Below, in pieces: positions 24,577 through 33,174 of a stretch of 38,085 nt of DNA. The stretch comes from an uncultured Bacteroidota bacterium (lineage in GTDB: Bacteria > Bacteroidota > Bacteroidia > Chitinophagales > Chitinophagaceae). The translations under genes were made by a program, and so were the position numbers. The notes under the pieces were generated by a model, which was given only the letters and a program-made list of their open reading frames with translations, was not told where the DNA came from and ran no database searches. The stretch covers positions 1 to 38,085 of the forward strand of contig CAIYTT010000085.1 in the NCBI GenBank assembly GCA_903929195.1. The letters are read 5' to 3'. Position 1 is the stretch's first letter, and every line of letters begins with the position of its first letter.

Positions 24577-26997
24577 TTATTTTTTCACTTTTGGGGTTGC
24601 TTTTGTACCAAAATCTATTCTGTAATAAAATATTGGTAAAAAACCTAATTGGTATTGAGTAAAAAAGGGATATGCAGCACCCTGCGAAGCTAAATCGGAG
24701 CTATAGGTTAAAGATAGAATATTTTTTGTATTAAATATATTTACAAGGTCAATAGCAATTTCATGCGTTACTTTTTTAGAATTGAACCTCATACCTATTT
24801 TTAAATCTGTTCTGAAATAGGGAGCAAATCTTAATGTATTTCGTTCTTTGTCTATCACAACAATATCGCCTAATGTTTTGCTGGCTTGGGTATCAACAGG
24901 CGAGTAAAGCTTACCGCCTATCCAGGTCATTTTTCCACCTATTGTTAAAGTTTTATATTCGCCCAACTTTTTTTCATAACCACCCAGTATGTTAAACGCA
25001 TAATTACTGTTGTAATCTGTATTGTAATAATTACCATCGTTTCCTTTCGCTTTAGAATCAAATAATGAACCTGTGAACAAGATATAAAAGCCATGACTGA
25101 AACCTTTTTCCAAGGTTAGTTCTAAGCCGTAATTGTAGCCTGTCCCCTTATTTTTAAGTGTATCCGGAAAATCGCGTGAGTAGGACGACCCTTGGTCTAA
25201 TGCAGAATAAGAGGAACCTATTCTGGTTTCAATAGGTACATTAAATAGATATTGATAATAAGTTTCTAATTTAAGGTGTAGTTTAGAAGATAATGCTTTG
25301 TCGTATCCTAAAACAAAATGATGACTTCTTGTAAAATCAATATTGTAATTTTGCATTATGCTTGGTTGATTTTCTGGTAAATGAGCAAAATACTGATATA
25401 AAGGCTGCATTTGACTGTGCAAACCATACCCGGCTGTAATAATATTAGTATGATTTATATTATATTTAATTCCTAAACGAGGCTCTAACGATTTTGATTG
25501 ATTATGAGTAAGGTATTGGGCGTGGAAGCCGGCATTGATTGTAAACTTATCGCTTGGTCTATATTTATATTGTATATAGGCTTGTATTAAATCCGTATTT
25601 CCCAAATAATTTTCTCTTTGCTGCCAATCCATTCTTGATGTAGGGTATTGTCGACTGCTATCAATATAATTTACTGTGTATAGATTATTTACAATGCCAA
25701 ATTTCAATATTTGTTTTGCAGATAATTTTTTATTTAAATACCAATGCATTACAGCAGTTGCAGTATTAAAATCGTAACCTAAGATTGGTTTTAAGGGTGA
25801 ATCAACTACAAAACTTGCATTACGAAATACTTTATCGTGATGTGCCCAAATATCGTTATCAGAAACTGCTAATGTAAATTGAGTATAAGTATTTTTATTG
25901 ATTGTATAATTATAATTAGCACCAATTAGTCCTGTATTTGATTTAAAATATTGGTCTCTATCACTTTCTCCATAAAGTTGTGTGGTTGGTGTAGTTAAGG
26001 TACTCACTATTAGGTTGATACTGCTTAAACCACCCAATCCGAAAAAGGAGAGATTTGCATTTTTTCCTAATGGGAAATTAAATTTAAAACTGGCATCCTG
26101 ATAATTAGGTATTGAAGTAGTACCTATTTTAATATTCATGCCTTGAAAAATCTGTAAAGTAGAGTAGCGATAGTTAACTAAAAAAGAAGAGCCGCTTTTT
26201 TGTGAAATAGGACCCTCGGCAGCCATTTCTGTACCAAGAAGTCCAAGCTGCCCTGTAAATTCATATCTATCATTATTGCCGTTTCTTAATTTTAAATCGA
26301 AAACACCAGCTATTGAATTACCGTATTCCGAGGGAAAAGCACCTGTGAAAAAATCGCTGTTAGATAAGGTTTTGTTGTTAAGCATACTTACCGGACCACC
26401 GGTAGTACCCGGAATTGAAAAGTGATTCGGATTTGGAATATCAATACCCTCCATACGCCAAAGAACACCTTGGGGGCTGTTCCCTCTTATCACAATATCG
26501 TTTCTTGAGTCATCACCGCCTTGTGCACCCGCAAAATTAGATGCCATGCGTGCAGGGTCGCTTCGGCTACCGGCATAGCGTTCTGTTTCTTGTACATCAA
26601 ACGTTTTTACACTTACCATTGCCATTTCATTTATATGCTCTCTTTTGCTTGTAATCGTAACTTCTTTTATTGTGTTTATGTTTTCTTCAAGCTCTACAGG
26701 CAAAATAACTTCGCGTGCTGTAGTAATTAATACATCGGGTAGGGTGCGAGTTTCATACCCCAAATAAGTTATTATTACCGTATGCTTACCTACAGGCACA
26801 TTATAAATAATATATTCACCATTACTATCTGTAACTGTACCTAACGGTGGTTTTATATCACTAATGCCAACAGTGCAACCTATTAAGGGTGTTTTAGTCT
26901 CCTTGTCAACGATTTTTCCTTTTATTACCTGCATTCTCTGGGCAATACAAAAGAATGGAAAAAGTAAAATAATAAATAAAATAGTAGATTTAAACAT
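24577..26997 (-). CDS. TonB-dependent receptor with carboxypeptidase-regulatory-like N-terminal domain
   Basis: This is an 806-residue outer-membrane protein counted from the ATG at 26997, where the signal peptide begins (MFKSTILFIILL, cut near CIAQ). The first mature domain is a CarboxypepD_reg-like beta-sandwich (VIKGKIVDKETKTPLIGCTV, then GTVTDSNGEYII). A plug domain follows (NDIVIRGNSPQGVLWRMEG) and then a large beta-barrel with alternating aromatic strands, ending in FYYRIDFGTK. No SusD-like partner is adjacent, so this is not a SusCD polysaccharide system. The substrate is unknown. The longer frame from 27051 would add 18 residues overlapping a -7-like box TATCTTTT, so I reject it. Confidence 0.9.
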   Translation of the reverse strand: MFKSTILFIILLFPFFCIAQRMQVIKGKIVDKETKTPLIGCTVGISDIKPPLGTVTDSNGEYIIYNVPVGKHTVIITYLGYETRTLPDVLITTAREVILPVELEENINTIKEVTITSKREHINEMAMVSVKTFDVQETERYAGSRSDPARMASNFAGAQGGDDSRNDIVIRGNSPQGVLWRMEGIDIPNPNHFSIPGTTGGPVSMLNNKTLSNSDFFTGAFPSEYGNSIAGVFDLKLRNGNNDRYEFTGQLGLLGTEMAAEGPISQKSGSSFLVNYRYSTLQIFQGMNIKIGTTSIPNYQDASFKFNFPLGKNANLSFFGLGGLSSINLIVSTLTTPTTQLYGESDRDQYFKSNTGLIGANYNYTINKNTYTQFTLAVSDNDIWAHHDKVFRNASFVVDSPLKPILGYDFNTATAVMHWYLNKKLSAKQILKFGIVNNLYTVNYIDSSRQYPTSRMDWQQRENYLGNTDLIQAYIQYKYRPSDKFTINAGFHAQYLTHNQSKSLEPRLGIKYNINHTNIITAGYGLHSQMQPLYQYFAHLPENQPSIMQNYNIDFTRSHHFVLGYDKALSSKLHLKLETYYQYLFNVPIETRIGSSYSALDQGSSYSRDFPDTLKNKGTGYNYGLELTLEKGFSHGFYILFTGSLFDSKAKGNDGNYYNTDYNSNYAFNILGGYEKKLGEYKTLTIGGKMTWIGGKLYSPVDTQASKTLGDIVVIDKERNTLRFAPYFRTDLKIGMRFNSKKVTHEIAIDLVNIFNTKNILSLTYSSDLASQGAAYPFFTQYQLGFLPIFYYRIDFGTKATPKVKK

Positions 26998-27378
26998 GCG
27001 TTCTTTGTGATATTTTTCTGAAAAAGATAAAAATAATAAAAAAACGAACATTAATTGAAACTCTAATTAATTTCTGATACAATAAAGATTTATTTGTCTT
27101 ATTAACTGCAGACAGGCAAAAATATAATATATTATTTCCGTTTAAGCATTTTATATGTATCGATATTTTGCTTAATGCAGTTCACTGTAAGCTTGCCTTT
27201 TTATTTAGGCATAGCATATAGTATTGCCAAAAGCCAATTATATTGGGGTCCTGTTTGGGATAACAATAAAATTGAGAAAAGATACCTTATTTGACGTCCG
27301 TTACTTTATTTTTCTTAAACAATAAGAATACATGTTTGCAAATTGAAAACCAATTAAGTAATCTATAAAGAATATATT
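26998..27378. other. Gene-poor 381-bp interval
   Basis: This interval separates the divergently oriented ends of the receptor gene (start at 26997) and the TPR-cyclase gene (end at 27379). It holds the promoter region of the receptor and one possible 39-codon frame on the plus strand (27175-27294). No RNA gene, repeat or terminator with a convincing stem was found. Confidence 0.6.
27175..27294 (+). CDS. Possible small hydrophobic ORF of unknown function
   Basis: ATG at 27175 opens a 39-codon frame that begins MQFTVSLPFYLGIAYSIAKS and continues with aromatic residues (YWGPVWDNN). The open frame extends upstream without a stop to 27106. Its composition looks protein-like rather than random AT-rich translation, so it could be a small membrane peptide or the remnant of a larger gene. 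There is no convincing promoter and no known homologue comes to mind. Confidence 0.2.
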   Translation: MQFTVSLPFYLGIAYSIAKSQLYWGPVWDNNKIEKRYLI

Positions 27379-29598
27379 TTACTTGCCTTGTTTTAAATCT
27401 ATAACATAATTTAAATGTGGTTCTGCAACATAACCGGTAACAAAATACAATTTTAAATCACCTTTATTTTTTGCATTTATTTCTCCTCTAAATTCACATT
27501 CAAACTTATCTTTTACTAAATTATAAGTAGCTTCGCTAATGTTAATTTTTCCCGGTTCACTATTTTGTTCCATACGCGAAGCCGTATTAACAGTATCGCC
27601 CCAAATATCGTAAGCAAACTTTTTTAAACCAACAATTCCGGCTACTACACTACCGCTATGTATTCCAATTCTTATATCAAAAGTAACCTCTCCTATTTGA
27701 GATTTTCTTTCTTTCATGAATTGTAAAATTTCCATAGCAGCATTTACAACATTATATGCATGTTTTGGGTCCTCGGTTGGCAAGCCGGCAACTGCTAAAT
27801 ATGCATCACCTACAGTTTTTATCTTTTCTATATTATACTTACCAATTATATCATCAAAAGCTTTAAAACAAGTATCCAATTCATTTACTAATTGTTGTGG
27901 CGTAAGTTTTTCTGCTATTGTAGTAAAGCCTTTAAAATCAGTAAAAATAACAGTAACATTATCAAAATATTTAGCATCTGCACTACCTTTATTTTTTAGT
28001 TCATCTGCAACTTCAGAAGGCAAAATATTTAATAATAAATCATCAGACCTTTGTTTCTCTATTTTTAATTGTTTATTATTTGTTTTTTGTGTTTTAAAAC
28101 TTCTAAAAATGATTAGTATTACAATTACCAACAAAACAATACCTATAATAAAAAAGACTCTTTCATTCTTCTTTTTTACAACCTCCAGTTTATCTATCTG
28201 TAATTGTTTATCTTTTAATTCAATATCTTTTTGTTTTAACTCTAAGTCTCTCTGTGTTTCAAGGTTTGTAATTTTTATTTTATTTTGGCTCGAAAAAACT
28301 GAATCTTTTAAAGAAGAATACAACTTGAAATTATGTAACGCATTTAAGTAATCTCCTGCAAGCCAATAGGCATCAGATAGGCTTTTGCTATAGCTGATTA
28401 TAGTAACCAAATTACTTATAGATTGAGATGTTTCAATGCTTTTACTTAAATATTCTATAGCCTTTGCAAGATTTGTTTTTTGTGTATTAAAAACAATGCT
28501 GTCCGGTATAATTTTATCTATACTATCGCGTGCTATTTCTAAATAGGCTTCACCAATAATACCATAACTGGTGGCTACAAAAGTTTGAGCATTTATTTCG
28601 GTACCGTTTTTTATTGCAGCATAACCATATTCTAATGCTTTATGCAAATTTGCAAATTTTGTTTCGAAAATAAGACTGTCTGTTGCTAATTGAGTATTTG
28701 CATTTTTTGCAATTTCAAGATATGTATTACCAATACTGCCCAAAAAATTGGTTATTAAATACTTATCGCCTAATTCTTCAAACGATTTGAGTGCTTGAAA
28801 TTTATATTTTAATGCTTTCGAGAAATCTTTTTGTGCCGTATAAATAGTACCTATTGCTTCTAAATTTCGTGCAATCCCGTTTTTGTCTTGTAATTCTTCA
28901 TTAATTTTCAATGCTTTAAAATACCAATCTAATGATTCAGTACTATTTCCCAACCAATTTTTACAATCACCTATATATTTGTAATTTTTTGCAATTCCAT
29001 ATTTATTACCTAATTCTTCATATATTTTTAGAGATTTATAAATACAATCCATAGCCTTAGTATAATTGGCTAATGAATAATATACAGGCACTAAATCGCT
29101 TAATGTGGCAGCTGCATTATTTTTATCACCTAAATCATCAAATATTTTTATTGCTTTATTATCATAATCTAAGGCTACTGCCGGGCTGCCTTGGTGACAA
29201 TACACCTTCGCAATTGTAGTCATACTTAGAGCAGTACCGTTTTTTTCACCAATTGATTCAAAAGTTTTAAGTGCCTTTAGAGCAAATTCTAATGATGTAC
29301 CGTATTCAGTTTGGGCTAAATAATTTATAGCAAGATTATTTTGTGCCCATCCAATTCCTTTTTTCCATGCTACGCGAGTTGAAATTTCTAATGCTTCTTG
29401 TCCGGTTTTTATTCCTTGGTCTGGGGAAATAGAACTATACGAACCGGATAACATAATTAAAATCAATGCTTTATCAGTATCATTATTTACAGATTTATAT
29501 TCAGTTTGCAAAGAGTCAATAAGTGATTGCCCTTGCTTTTGTGCAAATAAAATTAGATTGTGAAGTAAAAAAACTAAAATAAGTATTATTTTCTTCAT
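27379..29598 (-). CDS. TPR-repeat class III adenylate cyclase
   Basis: This is a 739-residue membrane-associated sensor cyclase. It has a signal peptide (residues 1-19), a periplasmic array of TPR repeats at about 60-430, a coiled-coil segment near 440-475, one membrane helix at about 480-500 and a C-terminal cyclase domain. The key residues are D554 (FTDFKGFT), K594 and D598 (IKTVGDAYL), D664 (YDIWGDT), N671 and R675 (NTASRM). K594 with D664 is the adenylate cyclase pattern, so the product is probably cAMP. The TPR region would sense periplasmic partners, and the segment LLLNILPSEVADELKNKG is the usual linker before such domains. The promoter is at 29631-29660. Confidence 0.92.
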   Translation of the reverse strand: MKKIILILVFLLHNLILFAQKQGQSLIDSLQTEYKSVNNDTDKALILIMLSGSYSSISPDQGIKTGQEALEISTRVAWKKGIGWAQNNLAINYLAQTEYGTSLEFALKALKTFESIGEKNGTALSMTTIAKVYCHQGSPAVALDYDNKAIKIFDDLGDKNNAAATLSDLVPVYYSLANYTKAMDCIYKSLKIYEELGNKYGIAKNYKYIGDCKNWLGNSTESLDWYFKALKINEELQDKNGIARNLEAIGTIYTAQKDFSKALKYKFQALKSFEELGDKYLITNFLGSIGNTYLEIAKNANTQLATDSLIFETKFANLHKALEYGYAAIKNGTEINAQTFVATSYGIIGEAYLEIARDSIDKIIPDSIVFNTQKTNLAKAIEYLSKSIETSQSISNLVTIISYSKSLSDAYWLAGDYLNALHNFKLYSSLKDSVFSSQNKIKITNLETQRDLELKQKDIELKDKQLQIDKLEVVKKKNERVFFIIGIVLLVIVILIIFRSFKTQKTNNKQLKIEKQRSDDLLLNILPSEVADELKNKGSADAKYFDNVTVIFTDFKGFTTIAEKLTPQQLVNELDTCFKAFDDIIGKYNIEKIKTVGDAYLAVAGLPTEDPKHAYNVVNAAMEILQFMKERKSQIGEVTFDIRIGIHSGSVVAGIVGLKKFAYDIWGDTVNTASRMEQNSEPGKINISEATYNLVKDKFECEFRGEINAKNKGDLKLYFVTGYVAEPHLNYVIDLKQGK

Positions 29599-29630
29599 TA
29601 TAGTAGGTACCGATTGTTTTAATTTGAGTG

Positions 29631-29660
29631 TAAAATTATCATTATTTTGATTGAGAACAA
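29631..29660 (-). promoter_or_regulatory. Promoter of the TPR-cyclase gene
   Basis: On the minus strand TTG (29658-29660), a 19-bp spacer and TAATTTTA (29631-29638) fit the consensus with one mismatch at the last -7 base. The ATG at 29598 is 32 bp downstream. Confidence 0.5.
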
Positions 29661-29727
29661 TCGTTTATTAACGAATTAATTAATTGAAATTATTGATAAC
29701 AAAAATACATTCATTTATTGAATAACA

Positions 29728-30987
29728 CTATGCTGTTTTTAAGGTAATATCAAATGTTTTTGCTGCTTTTATTGCCGGATAGATAGCTGCAAAAAATCCT
29801 ACACCAATTATTGTAATTACAACCAATAACATATCTGCTAATTCAATTTTTACAGGGTAAGAATCAATTAGAAAACCTTTTAGCTTTATAAGCTTAAATT
29901 GAAGTTGTAAAAAGCAAATACCACAGCCTAATAACAAGCCTATAATACCACCTGCTAACGACCAAAGCATTCCTTCAAACAAAAAGAGTACTCTTATTTC
30001 TGCATGTTTCATTCCCATAGCCTTTAATATTGCTATATCCTTTTGTTTTTCAAGAACTAACATAGATAAAGCCCCCACCATGTTAAAACTTGCAATAATT
30101 AAAACTAATAATAAAATTGCATATACTGCCCATTTTTCAGCATTCATTACCATATATATTGTTTTATTTTGTTCGTATCTGGTAGCTACTTCATATTTTT
30201 TTCCTAAATACAATTCAATTTGTTTCTTTAGTTCATCTACGTATTCCGGAGCTGCTTTTATTTCTATTGAAGAATAATTTCCTTCTTCATGAAATAGTTT
30301 TTGTGCTAAGGCAAAAGGGGCTAAAATATATTTATTATCAAACTCTTCTTCTACTTTAAAAGCACCTGACGGATGCAATCTAAGCGTTTGATAGGCATTG
30401 GTAGGGTCTAATTCCGGATTTGTAACTTGGGGATTTGGATAATATAATAAAATAAAACTAAATACGTTATTTACGTCAACACCTAAATCAAGCATAATAT
30501 TTTTGCCTAATAATGCTGTATTGGGATTACCTTCTGATACAGAATCTGCTCCACCAACCAATAAATATTTATGAATATCATTTACTTTAAAATAATATTT
30601 ATCAATACCTTTCAACGTAGGTGTAAGCATTTTCTGATTATCTTTTGAATTTGTATGTAGATTATCCTCTTTTGCCAGTACATTATCTTCAATAATAAAA
30701 GAAAGAGCAGTAACCCCCTTTAATCCATAAATATATTTTATATCTAAATCCTGAAGATTAAAAAACTTTCCTTTCACCACACTTATTTTTATATCGGGGT
30801 AAAAAGCTTTATATAAATCTTTAACCAATGCTTCAAATCCGTTAAATACAGAAAATAAGATTATCATAGCTGCACTTGCTACAGCAATGGCAACCATACT
30901 TATTCTGGAAAGAATAGTAGTAGCATTAGCTCTACGTTTTCCAAAAACATATCGCCATGCTACATTTATTATAAGCAAAATATTCAT
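29728..30987 (-). CDS. LolC/LolE-like FtsX-family permease
   Basis: This is a 419-residue inner-membrane permease with LolC/E-type topology. The N-terminal helix sits in a typical context (RVSMVAIAVASAA-like stretch around residues 27-50, followed by SVFNGFEALV). There is a periplasmic domain of about 220 residues and three C-terminal helices ending in IYPAIKAAKTFD. LolCDE releases outer-membrane lipoproteins; this protein is likely the LolC/E component of a Bacteroidota system, but no LolD-type ATPase is adjacent, so it must use one encoded elsewhere. Its ATG overlaps the rbfA stop by four bases (ATGA, 30984-30987), so expression is coupled to a ribosome-assembly gene. Confidence 0.85.
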   Translation of the reverse strand: MNILLIINVAWRYVFGKRRANATTILSRISMVAIAVASAAMIILFSVFNGFEALVKDLYKAFYPDIKISVVKGKFFNLQDLDIKYIYGLKGVTALSFIIEDNVLAKEDNLHTNSKDNQKMLTPTLKGIDKYYFKVNDIHKYLLVGGADSVSEGNPNTALLGKNIMLDLGVDVNNVFSFILLYYPNPQVTNPELDPTNAYQTLRLHPSGAFKVEEEFDNKYILAPFALAQKLFHEEGNYSSIEIKAAPEYVDELKKQIELYLGKKYEVATRYEQNKTIYMVMNAEKWAVYAILLLVLIIASFNMVGALSMLVLEKQKDIAILKAMGMKHAEIRVLFLFEGMLWSLAGGIIGLLLGCGICFLQLQFKLIKLKGFLIDSYPVKIELADMLLVVITIIGVGFFAAIYPAIKAAKTFDITLKTA

Positions 30988-31373
30988 TCGGCTTGTTCGG
31001 TTGATTGTTTAAAAGATTCTCTTTCTTCATTTATTTTTTTAAACAATTCCTCCATTTTAAAGAGATGTTCAACAGTGTCATCATTATAAAAAATCAAGTC
31101 TGGTATTCTACGTAATTGGTTTTTTAATCTCTGCCCCAAAAGTTTTCTGTATTCCCAACCTTGGTCTTTAATTTTTTGTAGTAATGTTTGAATATCTTTT
31201 ACATTAAAAAAACTAAGATAAATTCTTGCTTCCAATAAATCGGGTGTTACCATTACTTTTACAATAGAAACCATTCCACCATTAATAATATTTACACCTT
31301 CACGCTGAAAAATATCACTTATTTCTTCCATAACAAGTTTTGCAACTTGTTTTTGTCGCTTACTTTCTTCCAT
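30984..31373 (-). CDS. rbfA: 30S ribosome-binding factor RbfA
   Basis: This 129-residue protein is a 30S subunit maturation and cold-shock factor. It has the single KH-like domain of RbfA: KQVAKLVMEEISDIFQRE at the start, the strand GGMVSIVKVMVTPDLLEARIY, then a helix and the conserved RRIPDLIFYNDDT segment before a charged tail. The usual length is 110-130 residues. It is the first gene of a two-gene unit with the LolC/E-like permease. An imperfect -7 box (TAACTTTA on the minus strand, 31392-31399) lies 18 bp upstream. Confidence 0.95.
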   Translation of the reverse strand: MEESKRQKQVAKLVMEEISDIFQREGVNIINGGMVSIVKVMVTPDLLEARIYLSFFNVKDIQTLLQKIKDQGWEYRKLLGQRLKNQLRRIPDLIFYNDDTVEHLFKMEELFKKINEERESFKQSTEQAE

Positions 31374-31606
31374 ATTTTTTTATTTATGGGCTAAAGTTAA
31401 AGTAAATAGTCTTAATGAGTTTATAAAGAATATATTGCATAAAAAAAATTCGCATAAAAAATATAATATGTTGCGATTAAAATACAGAATAATATATTAA
31501 AAAATTGCACAACTAACTAAAAAAGATTATAAAAACTAAAAATCCTGCTTTTTTATACTAAAATTTGAAATGTAGGTTGTATATTGCACCGTAAAATCTA
31601 TAAAAC

Positions 31607-31750
31607 ATGAATAATTTAATACTTGGTGCTTTTTACGATACTGTCAATAAAAATGTAGGTCCTACATTAGTATGGTTATTTACTTTATTAATGGGCATAG
31701 AATTGATATATGTTATGATAAAGTACTTAGGTACAGAAGATAAAAAATAA
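31607..31750 (+). CDS. 47-residue single-span membrane peptide upstream of pdxH
   Basis: ATG at 31607 opens a 47-codon frame ending with TAA at 31748-31750. The peptide begins MNNLILGAFYDTVNKNVGP and has one hydrophobic segment (LVWLFTLLMGIELIYVMI) followed by a polar, charged tail (KYLGTEDKK). Glycine and proline placement, a clear transmembrane helix and the 4-bp gap to pdxH all favour a real gene, probably cotranscribed with pdxH. I do not recognise a family. No consensus promoter was found just upstream, in a 233-bp gap after the rbfA promoter region. Confidence 0.55.
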   Translation: MNNLILGAFYDTVNKNVGPTLVWLFTLLMGIELIYVMIKYLGTEDKK

Positions 31751-31754
31751 TACT

Positions 31755-32411
31755 TTGCATAATTCAAAATTGAATCTTGCAGATATTCGTAAAGAGTATA
31801 TGCTATCGGAATTAGATGAAGAAATTGTAGGCGAAGAACCTCTTTCTTTTTTTAATACTTGGTTTCTTGAAGCTGAAAAGGCGGAGATAACCGATGTAAA
31901 TGCAATGACATTAGCCACGGTTGATGCCTTAAATACGCCACATGCTCGCACCGTATTATTGAAAGAATTGGATGATGCCGGGTTTGTTTTTTATACTAAT
32001 TACCTAAGTGCTAAAGGTAATGAAATGAAAAGTAACGTAAATGTGGCTCTTCTTTTTTATTGGAAAGAATTAGAAAGACAAGTTAGGATTGAGGGTACGG
32101 TAGAAAAAGTTACAGATATAGTTAGTGATACTTATTTCAATTCGAGACCGGAGGGTAGTAAATTAGGTGCATGGTCATCGCCACAAAGTAGTGTTATACC
32201 TCACAGAAAAATAATTGAGACTAATTATGCCAAATATGCCGAAGAGTTTTCTAATTTAGATATTCCTCGTCCACCACATTGGGGCGGTTATAGAGTAATA
32301 CCTAAGAGTATTGAGTTTTGGCAAGGTAGGGCTAACCGTATGCATGATAGAATCTTATTTACATTTGACTCTGAGGATAAAAAGTGGTATAAATATAGAC
32401 TTGCACCTTAA
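31755..32411 (+). CDS. pdxH: Pyridoxamine 5'-phosphate oxidase
   Basis: This 218-residue FMN enzyme oxidises pyridoxine/pyridoxamine 5'-phosphate to PLP, the cofactor used, for example, by the alanine racemase domain in this window. Family motifs in order are IRKEY near the N-terminus, ARTVLLKELDDAGFVFYTNY (FMN phosphate region), LERQVRIEGTVEK, RPEGSKLGAWSSPQSS, WGGYRVIPKSIEFWQG and HDRI, ending KYRLAP as in E. coli PdxH. The start is TTG at 31755: there is no ATG between the preceding in-frame stop and this codon, and the next ATG (31800) would lose the conserved IRKEY segment. It begins 4 bp after the small membrane ORF. Confidence 0.95.
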   Translation: MHNSKLNLADIRKEYMLSELDEEIVGEEPLSFFNTWFLEAEKAEITDVNAMTLATVDALNTPHARTVLLKELDDAGFVFYTNYLSAKGNEMKSNVNVALLFYWKELERQVRIEGTVEKVTDIVSDTYFNSRPEGSKLGAWSSPQSSVIPHRKIIETNYAKYAEEFSNLDIPRPPHWGGYRVIPKSIEFWQGRANRMHDRILFTFDSEDKKWYKYRLAP

Positions 32412-32593
32412 AAATATTAATTTTATTTAGTACGCTACTTGGGTTTTATTTATTTTATATAAATATATCAGTCATCCAGTTTGCAATACATATGCCTTAT
32501 TAGGACGTATGTAACACTTATATATAGGTGTTTGTGCTGTCTATTTATAAAATATAAAAAACATATCCAAGCCTATTTTTTATAAATCAAAGA

Positions 32594-32614
32594 AGCAATC
32601 TCAAAGAGATTGCT
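32594..32614 (-). terminator. Hairpin downstream of rpsT
   Basis: AGCAATCTC (32594-32602) and GAGATTGCT (32606-32614) form a perfect 9-bp stem with a 3-nt loop, 35 bp beyond the rpsT stop and in the interval between convergent pdxH and rpsT. On the minus strand it is followed by a T-rich stretch. Confidence 0.75.
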
Positions 32615-32648
32615 AAAAAAATAAAATTATTAAATTTTATAGAAAATA

Positions 32649-32903
32649 TTAAGCTAAAGCATTAATTCTTTTTAAGATACCTGATTTAAGATTACCGGCT
32701 TTATTTTTATGTATTACATTTCTTTTAGCCAATTTGTCTATCATTGATATAACGTTACTTAATTTCTCTTCTGCTTCTGCTTTATTTTCAATAGCTAATA
32801 ATGTACGAATTGCATTACGTGTAGTTCTGCCATAATAACGGTTTCTCTCGCGGCGTGTTTCGCTCTGACGGACATCTTTTTTGGTAGCTTTATGATTTGC
32901 CAT
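32649..32903 (-). CDS. rpsT: 30S ribosomal protein bS20
   Basis: This 84-residue basic protein is ribosomal protein S20, which binds 16S rRNA early in 30S assembly. Typical parts are MANHKATKKDVRQSETRRER at the start, the RNA-binding helix with RNAIRTLL, and the end HKNKAGNLKSGILKRINALA. The length is standard for the family. It is monocistronic: an exact consensus promoter lies at 32927-32957 and a perfect hairpin follows the gene. In E. coli the gene is autoregulated at translation; the 23-nt leader here gives no visible equivalent. Confidence 0.97.
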   Translation of the reverse strand: MANHKATKKDVRQSETRRERNRYYGRTTRNAIRTLLAIENKAEAEEKLSNVISMIDKLAKRNVIHKNKAGNLKSGILKRINALA

Positions 32904-32926
32904 TAATTTACTTTTTTTAAGGACTG

Positions 32927-32957
32927 CAAAGGTATATAAAAATTCTCATCCAACAAA
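32927..32957 (-). promoter_or_regulatory. Consensus promoter of rpsT
   Basis: On the minus strand TTTTG (ending at 32954), a 19-bp spacer and TACCTTTG (32927-32934) match the Bacteroidota consensus exactly. The ATG at 32903 is 23 bp downstream. Confidence 0.78.
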
Positions 32958-33125
32958 AATATTTTTTTATTGGATTCTGTTGCAAAGGTATTTTTTATTG
33001 ATATAAAAACAACAAATTTATTTTTTATAATGCTATTACTGACCCATTTTTTTTGTTTCTGTAATAAATTTTGATTAAATACTTTATTTAACAACAAAGA
33101 ACATAAAGTAAATGACAAAGAACAT

Positions 33126-33133
33126 TACTTTTG
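33126..33133 (+). promoter_or_regulatory. -7 element of the transaldolase-CBS gene
   Basis: TACTTTTG matches TAnnTTTG exactly, 41 bp before the ATG at 33175. No ideal -33 TTG is present. Confidence 0.5.
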
Positions 33134-33174
33134 CTACATACTTTTACTATTAAATTAAATAAAAAATAATTAAA

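Noticed and set aside
24577-26997. SusCD-type polysaccharide utilisation locus
   Set aside because: The receptor has the carboxypeptidase-regulatory N-terminus but no SusD-like lipoprotein, glycoside hydrolase or anti-sigma pair is nearby.
32514-32531. Near-palindrome ACACTTATATATAGGTGT between pdxH and rpsT
   Set aside because: It is short and AT-rich with one wobble pair. The stronger hairpin at 32594-32614 accounts for the 3' end signal.
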